From assembly GCA_024276905.1 (NCBI GenBank), contig JAJRWF010000004.1, positions 1 to 37,824 on the forward strand: a stretch of DNA of 37,824 nucleotides. Direction: 5' to 3'. Positions 17,356 through 26,132 of this stretch are shown piece by piece. This DNA is from Deltaproteobacteria bacterium. GTDB lineage: Bacteria; Desulfobacterota; Desulfuromonadia; Desulfuromonadales; Geopsychrobacteraceae. The translations under genes were made by a program, and so were the position numbers. Within the stretch, counting starts at the first letter, position 1; every line of letters begins with the position of its first letter. The notes beneath the pieces were generated by a model that saw nothing but the letters and a program-made list of their open reading frames with translations, did not search any database and was not told where the DNA came from.

Positions 17356-17838
17356 TTACCAGCTGTTGTAGGGGGTTCCGTCAAGCCCCAGCTTGTCACT
17401 CTGGGAGTAGACATCATAGACATCGCCACCGCCCCAGATCGTAGAGTCCGCGTCATCGGCATAGGCACGCAACCCCCAGCCTTCGTCATAAATATCGAAA
17501 GGATCAGGTGGAATTCGCCGTAGATATTTACGTTTATAACTGTAAAGACCTCCCCAGTCGGTCCCCTCTATCAAGACCTGCAACTCTTCCGGATAACCGG
17601 TTTCGTTGACTGACGCAGTGATTTTCTTTTCGCTGACCGCTTTATCGTAATCTGCCTTGTAATCATCGAGAGCCGTGCGGATAGTGCGCAGTGCACGACG
17701 CAATTCAAGCTCCTTGGTGCGCTGCACGGTGACTTCAGCCATCGGGATAACTGCTGCCGCCAGGACCGCCAGTATCGCCATGGCGACGACCATTTCGATC
17801 AAAGTCAGGCCGCGTTGGTCGTATCGCTGTCGAGACAT
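17356..17838 (-). CDS. gspG: Type II secretion pseudopilin, GspG-like (first copy)
   Basis: The 160-residue pseudopilin has a leader ending in QRG, then LTLIEMVVAMAILAVLAAAVIP with Glu at +5. The body has ELELRRALRTIRTALDDYKADYD, then RRIPPDPFDIYDEGW. Its end (SQSDKLGLDGTPY..W) is almost the same as that of the next pseudopilin, so the two are diverged tandem copies. The start at 17838 is preceded by AGGG overlapping the gspD stop; the TTG at 17847 is less likely. It lies between the secretin gene and the second pseudopilin gene and is part of the secretion operon. Confidence 0.85.
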   Translation of the reverse strand: MSRQRYDQRGLTLIEMVVAMAILAVLAAAVIPMAEVTVQRTKELELRRALRTIRTALDDYKADYDKAVSEKKITASVNETGYPEELQVLIEGTDWGGLYSYKRKYLRRIPPDPFDIYDEGWGLRAYADDADSTIWGGGDVYDVYSQSDKLGLDGTPYNSW

Positions 17839-17850
17839 AAAAAGCAATCC

Positions 17851-20325
17851 CTATTTCACCTCGACAATCATGCCACGGCTGTCGATCGGAAGTCGCTCAC
17901 CTGCAGGATTACGAAAATTGATCCTCTCGGGCGCTATCGACAGTCTGCCCGTCGCCTTGGCCTTGAACACCAGGCTTGCCAGTTCACCACCGCCAGACAC
18001 GCCTCGACCACCGGCGCCCTGTTTAAGCCCGACAATAACCCGGCCGGAATCAGCCATTGCGGTGCTGGTAAAGATCGTCGCCTTTCCGCCCTGCTTGAGA
18101 AATGTTCCTTCACCGGCACTGACAAAATCAACCAGCTTCGGATCGAAACGAATGTAAAGCGGTGCACTGAAGAGCTGCTTGACGTCCTGCACCATAAGCC
18201 TGACCGTAAAACTACTGCCGACACTTGTCAGGCGGTTCCCTTCGATGAAAATCGTCGGGCGAACGATCGCTTCGGGTGTTTTCAGCCCGGAAAGAACGAC
18301 CTCCGGAACCTGGTTTGCCGGTGGTCCCTGAACCCGAGGCTTCTGTAGATCGGCTGACGGGGTCGGCACGGGCACAACAACAGGCGTTGCGGTCCGGGGA
18401 GCGGGCTGCGGATTCTCAACAGCTGTCACCGGTGACGACCGAACTGCGGGTAAACTGCCCATGGGCTGTTCTATCGTCTGCGATGAAGGTTGGGGAATCT
18501 CCAGCGACAGCGGTTTTTTCAGCGCCGGGACAGCATGGGTCGGTGTTTTGCCCTGAGCGTCCATATAGTCCTCGGTAAAAGAACCGAAATTTCGGCCTAC
18601 GCGCAAATCGTCCTCACCACCGGACCAGATACTGGCGACGTTGCTTTCCGGCAGTTTGACCGAGCGTACAATATGCGGTGTGATCGACAGCAGAATTTCG
18701 CGCTTGAGGTTTTGTTTGCTGTAACTGGTAAAGAGTGCTCCGAGCAAGGGGATATCGCTGAGCACCGGGATACCGACCCTGGTCCGGGTCTCGGTATCGC
18801 GCAGCAGACCACCGATGATCGTTCGTTCACCATCTTTCAGAATAAGCTCGGTATTGGCATTGGTGGTCGATATGGTCAATACCACTGTTCCGGTGCTCGT
18901 CGTGGTCCGGTCAGAGACATTACTGACTTCAAGTCCGAGCTTGGTCACAATCGTATTGTCCAGCTGAATCACCGGTTCAATGTCGAGCTTGACCCCGACA
19001 TCGACATACTGAACGTTTTCCGAGGTCAACCTGTCATTGATCGAAACCGTGACAACCGGCTCGCGACTACCGATATGAACCTTGGCTTTGCCTTTGTTCT
19101 TGACTCTGATCTTTGGATTGGCCAGAATTTCAGCATCCCCGTTTTGTTTCTTCAGATCGAACGTTGCCGAGGGAACGTTGTAGAGATACTTGAGATTACT
19201 GAGAGACCCGGTGGTGACACTGCCGATAGTTGTCGCCGGATTGGCTGGATCACTCAGCCCGACCCCGATCGAGTAGGCACTCAGTTTCGGCCCCAGATTG
19301 AGGTCTTTGGTATGGCTGACCTCAACCAGTTCCAGATCGAATACCACCTCGGAGGTTGCACGATCATTGGCCTCGATAATCTTCTGTGCCAGCCGGATGA
19401 CTTCTGGCTTGTCGCGCAGCACAATGGCGTTCAATTCTTCATGGACATAGATTTTACGCACCTGCAACATGGTCCGCAGCAGGTTGACCGCTTTTTTCGC
19501 GTCGATATTCGACAGGTAAAACGTCTGAATTATCTGGTATGAGAACTGCTTCTTTTTATCTTTTGAGTTTGCAAAAAGGATAATCGTCTTGGCGTTAAGA
19601 ATTTTTTTATCGAGCTTGTTCATCCGCAGCAGCAGTTCCAACGCCTGGGCAAAGGTTGCCTTTTCAAGGTAAAGCGTTGTGGTCTGGGAGCGAATTGCGT
19701 CATCAAGGATAAATCGAATCCCTGAAAGCTGGGTCAGGATGTCAAATACATCTGGCAACTCAGCGGACTTGAAGTTGAGAGTAATCGGCTCGTTCGAGGT
19801 GACTTCCAGTTCGACCCCATCGATAATCATTGAGGCATGACGATCAAGATCTTTTTGCAGCGCGATTGCCGGGTCAAATTCAGGCAGCATGGCCAGAATT
19901 TCCTTGACCAGTTCCCGTGACTGTTTGAAATGGCGATCACGCTGCATTTTGCGGGCCTCGGCCAGCTGTCTGTCGGCCTTCAGGTAACGCTCGGCCCGCT
20001 GGACACCAGCAGAACCCGACTCAATCGAACCATCAAGACCGGTAGCCAGACGATACTCGTCCAGAGCGGCCTGATAGTTTTGCTGTTTCATCAGTATCGA
20101 GGCTTGCTTCACATGCAGCAGAGCCGCACGGTGACGAGCAACCTGCAGGCGCATCCGATACTCAGCCTTGCGCGGATTCTTTTCGGCCGCCTCGGCGAAG
20201 GCCATGACTGCCTGGTCATAATCACCGACGATATATAATTTTTCACCCCGGTTAAAGGATGAGGAACCGGCACCGGCACAACCGCACAAGGTCAGCAAAA
20301 GCATCCATAGCAACAATTTCTTCAT
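17851..20325 (-). CDS. gspD: Secretin GspD/PulD-like lipoprotein with TPR region and C-terminal cohesin domain
   Basis: This is an outer-membrane secretin of ~824 residues with unusual flanks. A lipoprotein signal (LTLCGC, lipid Cys16) precedes ~170 residues of TPR-like helices (YIVGDYDQAVMAFAEAAEKNP). Next come a short secretin N0 domain (ITLNFKSAELPDVFDIL) and N1-type repeats. The secretin core follows, with the signature GIPVLSDIPLLGALF and TPHIV. After a Pro/Ser-rich linker, the last ~125 residues look like a cohesin domain (SVGSSFTVRLMVQDVKQLFSAPLYI). Secretins are the outer-membrane gates of type II secretion and type IV pili. The start at 20325 gives the signal peptide; 20370 would bury it. 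TPR and cohesin parts may replace the pilotin or bind substrates (inference). Confidence 0.9.
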   Translation of the reverse strand: MKKLLLWMLLLTLCGCAGAGSSSFNRGEKLYIVGDYDQAVMAFAEAAEKNPRKAEYRMRLQVARHRAALLHVKQASILMKQQNYQAALDEYRLATGLDGSIESGSAGVQRAERYLKADRQLAEARKMQRDRHFKQSRELVKEILAMLPEFDPAIALQKDLDRHASMIIDGVELEVTSNEPITLNFKSAELPDVFDILTQLSGIRFILDDAIRSQTTTLYLEKATFAQALELLLRMNKLDKKILNAKTIILFANSKDKKKQFSYQIIQTFYLSNIDAKKAVNLLRTMLQVRKIYVHEELNAIVLRDKPEVIRLAQKIIEANDRATSEVVFDLELVEVSHTKDLNLGPKLSAYSIGVGLSDPANPATTIGSVTTGSLSNLKYLYNVPSATFDLKKQNGDAEILANPKIRVKNKGKAKVHIGSREPVVTVSINDRLTSENVQYVDVGVKLDIEPVIQLDNTIVTKLGLEVSNVSDRTTTSTGTVVLTISTTNANTELILKDGERTIIGGLLRDTETRTRVGIPVLSDIPLLGALFTSYSKQNLKREILLSITPHIVRSVKLPESNVASIWSGGEDDLRVGRNFGSFTEDYMDAQGKTPTHAVPALKKPLSLEIPQPSSQTIEQPMGSLPAVRSSPVTAVENPQPAPRTATPVVVPVPTPSADLQKPRVQGPPANQVPEVVLSGLKTPEAIVRPTIFIEGNRLTSVGSSFTVRLMVQDVKQLFSAPLYIRFDPKLVDFVSAGEGTFLKQGGKATIFTSTAMADSGRVIVGLKQGAGGRGVSGGGELASLVFKAKATGRLSIAPERINFRNPAGERLPIDSRGMIVEVK

Positions 20326-20376
20326 CGATTCAGGGCCTCGCAATCCATGGTTGACTTTGATCAATTCCATATCGGT

Positions 20377-21021
20377 TCAGTTCCCGCCACCCAAGGGTGG
20401 CTGATTACCCGGCTGAATCCGGGAAGGTGCAGCCCCTACAGAACGTTTAGGGGGCGTGGATACTTCCTTTAACGGAATACTGACGCGACCGGTACCATCA
20501 TTTCGAGTAATCGTTATCAATTTTCGGTCCAGCGCCTCGACCCGATATCGACCGGCAAACTGTTGTTCATTTTTAACCAGATAGATTTCATCCGCCAGAG
20601 AAACAAACACTGTCAACTGATCATCCTTTTCCAGAAAACCCAACACCTGAAACGTCGGCATCCTGTCAATTTTGGGCGGAGGTGCTACCGGCTTCACCAC
20701 AACGGGAGGAGCTGCAACAACAACTTTCGGCGGTGGTGCTTTCACCTTGGGCGGTTTTTTTAATTTAACCGGCGCAGAAGGTGGTGGGTACAAACGACTG
20801 AACAGATCACGTAGCGGCTTACTGAATTCTGCCTCTTCTTCCCGGCCGAAATTGAGCCGTTCATTTTCTTCAGAGGTATCTGAAGCGCGCACAGCAGCAG
20901 AATGCACCATTGCTTTATTCTCGCGAACCGACTTTGTTGCCGTTATACTCTGCAACAAAAAATATAGCGAAACGGCTACGACCAGAACAAGGAAAGGAAG
21001 CCCTTTTCGCATGACTTTCAT
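20377..21021 (-). CDS. PilP/GspC-like periplasmic protein of the secretion system
   Basis: The 214-residue protein has an N-terminal membrane anchor (FLVLVVAVSLYFLLQSI) and a flexible Pro/Lys-rich linker (PPKVKAPPPK). It then has a small beta-rich domain (FQVLGFLEKDDQLTVFVSLADEIYLV...) and a Gly/Pro tail. That plan is shared by PilP and GspC, which link the inner-membrane complex to the secretin N0 domain. It lies directly before gspD and overlaps the PilO-like gene by four bases (ATGA), with GGAGGAGG ahead of its start. The exact family is uncertain because the sequence is poorly conserved. Confidence 0.7.
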   Translation of the reverse strand: MKVMRKGLPFLVLVVAVSLYFLLQSITATKSVRENKAMVHSAAVRASDTSEENERLNFGREEEAEFSKPLRDLFSRLYPPPSAPVKLKKPPKVKAPPPKVVVAAPPVVVKPVAPPPKIDRMPTFQVLGFLEKDDQLTVFVSLADEIYLVKNEQQFAGRYRVEALDRKLITITRNDGTGRVSIPLKEVSTPPKRSVGAAPSRIQPGNQPPLGGGN

Positions 21022-21584
21022 TGCTCCTCCTCCCGAAAGAATGTCTGCAACTGTATCTGCAGCCTGACAATCTCTTTCTGTTCCTTCCGGGCCTCGTCAA
21101 GGGAGATCTTTTGCACAATCAGCAGCGAAGGAGATTTTTCCAGTAGATAGATAAATTTTTTCACCTGGCTGTAACTGCCACTGACAGCAAAACCGAGTTG
21201 ATAGCCAAGCAATGCTGTCTCTTTGGCAAATTTCGCTGCATAGCTGATCTGATCAATATCGATTCCGGCGTCACCTGCATAGGAGTACAGCAGCCCGATA
21301 AAACTGCCGAGATCACTGCGCAACGGAACATTCCGGTAAAACCGCTCCAAGTCATCAGCGATCCCGGAAATTTTGGCCCCTCCGCCAGTCACCACTCGCT
21401 GTTGCGCCTGTCGTAATTCAGTCCGCGACTTTTCCAGTTGGACGCTGGAAATTTCCAGTTGTGGCGTTACCTGGAAAGATTGGTAGATCTGCAGGCCTGC
21501 GAGCAACAGAATGATAAGCAGTAATGACAGCACCTTGCCGCGATTTTCATCCCACAGAACCTGTATCCATTGATCACGCGACAT
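21018..21584 (-). CDS. PilO/GspM-like inner-membrane assembly protein
   Basis: The 188-residue protein has a single membrane helix (SLLLIILLLAGLQIYQSF) and a coiled coil (LEKSRTELRQAQQRV). A C-terminal ferredoxin-like domain includes LLGYQLGFAVSGSYSQVKKFIYLLEKSPSLLIV, a pattern typical of PilO. Together with the PilN-like and PilM-like proteins it would form the platform that connects the ATPase and inner-membrane base to the secretin. Its start shares one base with the PilN-like stop. Similarity is structural more than sequence-level, so GspM is an equally valid name. Confidence 0.75.
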   Translation of the reverse strand: MSRDQWIQVLWDENRGKVLSLLLIILLLAGLQIYQSFQVTPQLEISSVQLEKSRTELRQAQQRVVTGGGAKISGIADDLERFYRNVPLRSDLGSFIGLLYSYAGDAGIDIDQISYAAKFAKETALLGYQLGFAVSGSYSQVKKFIYLLEKSPSLLIVQKISLDEARKEQKEIVRLQIQLQTFFREEEQ

Positions 21585-22144
21585 CAGAAGATTCCCTCAA
21601 GCTGAATTGAAAAGGCGATCGCCGCGCGTTCCTTGCCGGCATAATCCTTAACCGTGATCCGGCTGTGATTCTTGAGATAAACCTGTTCAAAACCCTTATC
21701 TTTCAGCAACCGGTCCAGAAAAAGGCGCATCTTCTCAAGGCTGCGGGCACGGCCACTGAGAGACAGGGTCTTTTTGGTATAATTGGGACGAAATCCCTGC
21801 AGACTTACGCCCGCAGGCAGCAATTCTTCCATCCGGTCAAGCAATTCTGTCCAGCGAAAAGCATCCTGCTGCTGCAGTTGTGCAACCGCCTCGAATTTCT
21901 GTTCAAGAGCGCTTCGCTCGGTGGCACTCAAGGGCTCTTTCGGGCCACCACGTAAAACCCGGAGTTCCTGATCAACAGCATCTTTCTGCTGGCGGTTCTG
22001 TTGCAGCTCCCAGGTTGACGTGAGCAGGAGATTTACCTGCCAGGCACCGAAAATCAGCAGCAAACAAAGTGTCGCAACAAACGCATGATTGAGAACACGC
22101 TTGTTCACATGGCGACGACTGGCAAGATTCAGATTGAATTTCAT
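21584..22144 (-). CDS. PilN-like inner-membrane assembly protein
   Basis: The 186-residue protein begins MKFNLNLASRR, matching the short N-terminal motif (xxxNLL/NLA) by which PilN binds the PilM groove. A membrane helix (HAFVATLCLLLIFGAWQVNLLL), a helical region and a small domain (LLPAGVSLQGFRPNYTKKTLSLSGRA) follow. The start at 22144 overlaps the PilM-like stop as ATGA. The extension to 22156 would destroy the NLA motif placement. The motif and the order PilM-PilN-PilO make the call fairly secure, although sequence identity to type IV pilus proteins is probably low. Confidence 0.82.
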   Translation of the reverse strand: MKFNLNLASRRHVNKRVLNHAFVATLCLLLIFGAWQVNLLLTSTWELQQNRQQKDAVDQELRVLRGGPKEPLSATERSALEQKFEAVAQLQQQDAFRWTELLDRMEELLPAGVSLQGFRPNYTKKTLSLSGRARSLEKMRLFLDRLLKDKGFEQVYLKNHSRITVKDYAGKERAAIAFSIQLEGIF

Positions 22145-23070
22145 CCCTTGTCCCACATCAGACTTTCGGCCGCTCCGATCGCTGCGGCCATTCCGGCGGC
22201 TTCGGCACGGGACAGTGTCAAATTCTGCTGCCCGGCAAGAGTGCTCAGCGGTGAGGGCAGAGTTTGAACTTCACGATCAAAGGCCGAACCGACAGCATCC
22301 TGGAGGTTCTGTTGATCCTCCCAGTCACTCTGCAGGTAGAGTGTGGAGCGGGCAAAAGCAGTGTGCCCACTCCGATAGGTGACCAGCGACCGATTAATCT
22401 CCTGGAAAATTGCTTCAGCACTCATCATTCCGGCCTTTGAGCGGTGGAAATCAAGTGTTCCATTGTGCACCGACAAGAGGCTGAGTTGACGATGATTGAG
22501 AGCAACAAAGATAAAATCACTGCCGAAATCTACTTTTGAACGATAGCAGTTGTAGATCTGCAGTGACTGAAAATCAATCAGTGCCACCGAGAACCCGGCC
22601 GTTGCCAGTAACTCTTCGTACTGCTGACGAATGCTGCGGTCGAGCACCGAAACCAGCACCCGACGGCTCCCCGAATCGTGCTCGGCAAGCACCTGGTAAT
22701 CGAGGGCGATATTGCGAAAGTTCTCCGGCAGCATATCTTTCAGCTGCCAGCGAATGATATCCACCCCTTGCTGATGGTTTTTAAACGGGGTCTCGACATC
22801 AAGCAGAAAAATATGCCCGGCCGCGTCAGGCAGACAGAGTGCTACCCGTTCCTCGCGACCGGCAAGAGGAAGCAGAACCTCCTTGAGACCGTCGATAAAA
22901 ACCTGCGGATCAAGCACGTTGGGCTCGCGAGCAGTCGGTGAAAGCACCCCTTCACTCAACTGCAGGGTTTGACCGCCACAGAGAATCCGACGACGTCCCT
23001 TGCGTTTGAGCGCAACGGCACGCAGTCCCTGACGGCGGACTTCAAGTCCGATGAAATTTCTGCCGAACAC
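22141..23070 (-). CDS. PilM/GspL-like actin-fold cytoplasmic protein
   Basis: This ~309-residue protein lacks membrane segments and fits the PilM (and cytoplasmic GspL) actin-like fold. It has FIGLEVRRQGLRAVALKRKG near the start, a central DIIRWQLKDMLPEN and RRVLVSVLDRSI, and a late LSRAEAAGMAAAIGAAES. PilM binds PilN and the secretion ATPase. The start is uncertain. GTG at 23070 has AGAGGA twelve bases upstream and yields a typical N-terminus. A TTG at 23091 lies inside gspE and has no ribosome-binding site. The gene sits between gspE and the PilN-like gene. Confidence 0.8.
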   Translation of the reverse strand: MFGRNFIGLEVRRQGLRAVALKRKGRRRILCGGQTLQLSEGVLSPTAREPNVLDPQVFIDGLKEVLLPLAGREERVALCLPDAAGHIFLLDVETPFKNHQQGVDIIRWQLKDMLPENFRNIALDYQVLAEHDSGSRRVLVSVLDRSIRQQYEELLATAGFSVALIDFQSLQIYNCYRSKVDFGSDFIFVALNHRQLSLLSVHNGTLDFHRSKAGMMSAEAIFQEINRSLVTYRSGHTAFARSTLYLQSDWEDQQNLQDAVGSAFDREVQTLPSPLSTLAGQQNLTLSRAEAAGMAAAIGAAESLMWDKG

Positions 23071-23077
23071 GCTGATT

Positions 23078-24799
23078 TCAGTCCTCTGCAAAGGTTACGC
23101 GGTTGATTTCACGCACCGTGGTTTCGCCTGCCAGTAACTTGTTTATTGCGGCTTCACGCAGAAAGATCGTCCCCATCTCAAGCGCAGCCTTCTTGAGTTC
23201 AGAGACCGGTCGTTTGCCGACAATCATTTCACGCAGTTCGTCGTTCATCTCCAGCAGTTCAACGATTGCACTGCGTCCGTGGTAGCCAAGACCGTTGCAC
23301 TCCTTGCAACCTGCTCCCTCGTAAAGGGTTTTACCCGCAAAACGTTCCGGCTTCAACCCTGCTTCGCGTAGCTCTTCGTCCGAGTAACGGACCTCGTGAC
23401 GACAGTGGGGACAAATCTTGCGGATCAGTCGTTGCGCCATAACACAGTTGAGACAAGAGACAAAATTGTAAGGATCGATCCCCATATGCATGAAACGCCC
23501 GAGCACATCAAAAACATTGTTGGCATGAACCGTGGTAAAAACCAGGTGACCGGTCAGAGCCGACTGCACGGCAATCTGTGCAGTTTCCGGATCGCGGATC
23601 TCACCAACCATAATCTTGTCCGGATCGTGACGCAAAATGGACCGTAATCCGCGGGCAAAGGTCAGGCCCTTCTTTTCGTTGACCGGAACCTGTACCACTC
23701 CGTTGACCTGATACTCGACCGGGTCCTCGATGGTAATGACCTTTTCCTCCACAGCATCGATTTCGGAAAGTGCTGCGTAGAGCGTCGTGGTCTTGCCGCT
23801 TCCGGTCGGGCCGGTGACCAGCACCATACCGTAAGGTTCACGGATACGTGCTCGCACCCGGATACGCTCGCGTTCCTCGAAACCGAGCACCTCGAGGGTC
23901 AAGCCCTGCATATCCGCGGCAATCGACTCTTTGTCGAGAATTCGAATGACAGCATCCTCGCCGAAAACTGTCGGCATGATCGAAACCCGGAAGTCGATCG
24001 ACTTGTCCCCGAGACGCACTTTGAAGCGCCCGTCCTGCGGGATACGTCGTTCCGAGATATCAAGCTCGCTCATAACCTTGATCCGCGAAATAATCGGGGA
24101 CTGAAAACGGCTGTCGATTGTCTCTGTGGCCTGATAGAGCACCCCGTCGACGCGATACTTGATCACCACTCCGGCCGCAGTCGATTCGATGTGGATATCG
24201 CTGGCCCGTTTGACCAGCGCGTCGTAAAGGGTTGAATCGATCAGGCGGATAATCGGGCTGGTATCGGCGGTCAGCTTCTCGATCGAGAGAACTTCGTCGC
24301 CCTTGTCGGTCTCCTTGATCAACTGCAGCTTAAAATCTTCGGAGGCCTCACGCAGCACGCGTTGCGAACCTTCACCCCGCTCCAGCAGACGTTCGATCTG
24401 GGTCCGCGAGGCAATCTTGAGCCGCAGGCTGAGACCAAGCTGCAGCTCAAGGTTATCGAGCATCATTACATCGGTGGGATCGGCGACCGCGATAGTCAGG
24501 GTGTCGCCGTCACGTTCAAGCGGCACCAGCTTATTTTTCAGTGGCATCCCGGCGGGCAGCGATGCCATCAACTCCGTATCGATATGCGCATCGTTGAGAT
24601 CAATGTATTCGTAACCGAACTGCCGAGCCAGTGCCTGGGCAAGCTCCTCTTCACTGAAAGCGCCTTCGATCAGTCCGGTTTCGCCAAAATTCTTGCCGCT
24701 GATCTGCAACTTTTCGAGCAACATATCAACTTCGGTCGAGGTGATCGTCCCCATCTCAACCAGAATGCGTCCGATTTTTTTTCTCTCAAACTTCATCAT
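23078..24799 (-). CDS. gspE: Secretion/pilus assembly ATPase GspE/PilB-like
   Basis: The 573-residue AAA+ secretion ATPase has an N-terminal GspE_N-type domain (1-150). The catalytic domain has Walker A GPTGSGKTT (330-338), Asp-box ITIEDPVEY (356-363), Walker B IMVGEIRDPE (396-405) and His-box TGHLVFTTVHAN (416-427). A four-Cys zinc finger follows (CPHC 463/466, CKEC 498/501). It hydrolyses ATP on the cytoplasmic side to power pseudopilin assembly. It follows gspF by eight bases and continues into the PilM-like gene. Either ATG (24799 or 24796) could be used. Confidence 0.95.
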   Translation of the reverse strand: MMKFERKKIGRILVEMGTITSTEVDMLLEKLQISGKNFGETGLIEGAFSEEELAQALARQFGYEYIDLNDAHIDTELMASLPAGMPLKNKLVPLERDGDTLTIAVADPTDVMMLDNLELQLGLSLRLKIASRTQIERLLERGEGSQRVLREASEDFKLQLIKETDKGDEVLSIEKLTADTSPIIRLIDSTLYDALVKRASDIHIESTAAGVVIKYRVDGVLYQATETIDSRFQSPIISRIKVMSELDISERRIPQDGRFKVRLGDKSIDFRVSIMPTVFGEDAVIRILDKESIAADMQGLTLEVLGFEERERIRVRARIREPYGMVLVTGPTGSGKTTTLYAALSEIDAVEEKVITIEDPVEYQVNGVVQVPVNEKKGLTFARGLRSILRHDPDKIMVGEIRDPETAQIAVQSALTGHLVFTTVHANNVFDVLGRFMHMGIDPYNFVSCLNCVMAQRLIRKICPHCRHEVRYSDEELREAGLKPERFAGKTLYEGAGCKECNGLGYHGRSAIVELLEMNDELREMIVGKRPVSELKKAALEMGTIFLREAAINKLLAGETTVREINRVTFAED

Positions 24800-24807
24800 T
24801 AGTATCT

Positions 24808-26016
24808 CTAGTGAATCGCCTGACCCATCTGGAAAATCGGGATATACATTGCAACAACAATCAATCCGATCATCAGCCCCATCACCACCATCAGGATCGG
24901 TTCTACCATGGTCGTCAGCTTGATCAGACGCTGTTCAACTTCAGATTCGTAGTAATCAGCAACATCGCCAAGCATTTCAGTCAAAGCACCGGTCGTTTCA
25001 CCCACACCGATCATCCGCAGCGCGATCGGCGGAAAAAAACCGGCGCGCACCAACGACTCTGAGAGTGAAGTTCCCTCTTCAACCCGCTGCACGGCTGCGG
25101 CCATCTCTTCTTCAAGACATCGATTATTCAAAGTCCCGCGAGACATGGTCATGGCCGGAACCAGAGGCGTACCACTGGCGAGGGTGGTGCCCAGAGTGCG
25201 GGTAAAACTTGAGATCGCATAGTCACGCAGCAAAGGCCCGAAAAAGGGCAGGCGCAAAAGTACGCAATCAAAAAAAATCCTGCCCCGTGCAGAGCGCAGA
25301 AAGCGTCGGAAAAAAACAACACCGGGCACTACGACAGCAATAATCACCGGCAGGTAATTGGTCAACCCGTCAGTCACGCCGATCAACATCCGGGTCAGCA
25401 GTGGTAGTTCCAGATTGGCGTCGGCAAAAATCTGGGTAAAACTCGGCACGACAAAGAACAGCATGAAGAACAACACGCAGCTTGCCAGGGATGTCAGCAA
25501 AATCGGGTAGAATGACGCGCTTTTCATCCGGCTGCGTATCGCTTCGACCCGCTTCTGATAATCGATAAAACGACCGATGGTCACCGGCAGATCACCGGTT
25601 TTTTCCCCGGCTCTTATCGACGCCACGTAGAGATGAGGAAAGAACTGCGGATATTTTTCGAAGGCTTCTGAAAGCACACTGCCAGCTTTTATCTCTTCAC
25701 GGATCTCACGCAAAATTTCGCGCAGCCCGCTCGCTTCCATCTGTTCGATCAGGGTTTCTATTACCTGCAGAATCGGCAGGCCCGAACGGATCAGAACCAG
25801 AAGCTCCTGGTTGAACGACAAAAAACGTGCGCCAGCCATGCGTCCGCGCTGCGGCCCGGCTCCGAACAGGTTACTGAAAAGCCGCCGGCGAATATTGAAG
25901 ATAAAAAAACCCTGTTCTTCAAGATTCTGACGCAATAGTTCGCGACTCGAAGAATCGAAATTCCGCTCGACAATTCGCCCATCAGCAGTGCCGATTTTAC
26001 ATGAAAAACTTGGCAT
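24808..26016 (-). CDS. gspF: Type II secretion/type IV pilus inner-membrane platform protein GspF/PilC-like
   Basis: The 402-residue protein has the two tandem GspF domains (about 60-190 and 260-390) with three membrane helices, for example LTSLASCVLFFMLFFVVPSF. The first domain has FLSFNQELLVLIRSGLPILQV and the second FTRTLGTTLASGTPLVPAM. It anchors the assembly ATPase and pseudopilins in the inner membrane. The start at 26016 matches the usual MPxF family beginning; an in-frame extension to 26094 is not typical. No strong ribosome-binding site precedes it. It is the first gene of the gspF-to-ctpA run, so the main promoter should lie at 26017-26132. Confidence 0.93.
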   Translation of the reverse strand: MPSFSCKIGTADGRIVERNFDSSSRELLRQNLEEQGFFIFNIRRRLFSNLFGAGPQRGRMAGARFLSFNQELLVLIRSGLPILQVIETLIEQMEASGLREILREIREEIKAGSVLSEAFEKYPQFFPHLYVASIRAGEKTGDLPVTIGRFIDYQKRVEAIRSRMKSASFYPILLTSLASCVLFFMLFFVVPSFTQIFADANLELPLLTRMLIGVTDGLTNYLPVIIAVVVPGVVFFRRFLRSARGRIFFDCVLLRLPFFGPLLRDYAISSFTRTLGTTLASGTPLVPAMTMSRGTLNNRCLEEEMAAAVQRVEEGTSLSESLVRAGFFPPIALRMIGVGETTGALTEMLGDVADYYESEVEQRLIKLTTMVEPILMVVMGLMIGLIVVAMYIPIFQMGQAIH

Positions 26017-26132
26017 AACGCTGGATTCTAGCACAAAAAATGCTAAAATAGAATGCCTTAACCGGAGAAAATGACATCGTTTTTCGGAAAACATCCTGAA
26101 TCGGGAAGGGATATATTTTCACAACAGGTTGG
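26017..26132. other. Presumed promoter region of the gspF-to-ctpA operon
   Basis: This AT-rich gap of 116 bases has a nested inverted repeat at 26029-26045 (TAGCA, seven bases, TGCTA). Around it lies a wider ATTCTA / TAGAAT pair (26025-26030 and 26050-26055). On the minus strand a TAGAAT could serve as a -10 element, but I find no good -35. A sigma-54 pattern with correct GG-N10-GC spacing was not found. The inverted repeat might be an operator. Confidence 0.35.

Noticed and set aside
26044-26065. Sigma-54 promoter before gspF
   Set aside because: A GGC and an AGC are present on the minus strand, but the GG-to-GC spacing is 12 instead of the required 10 bases.
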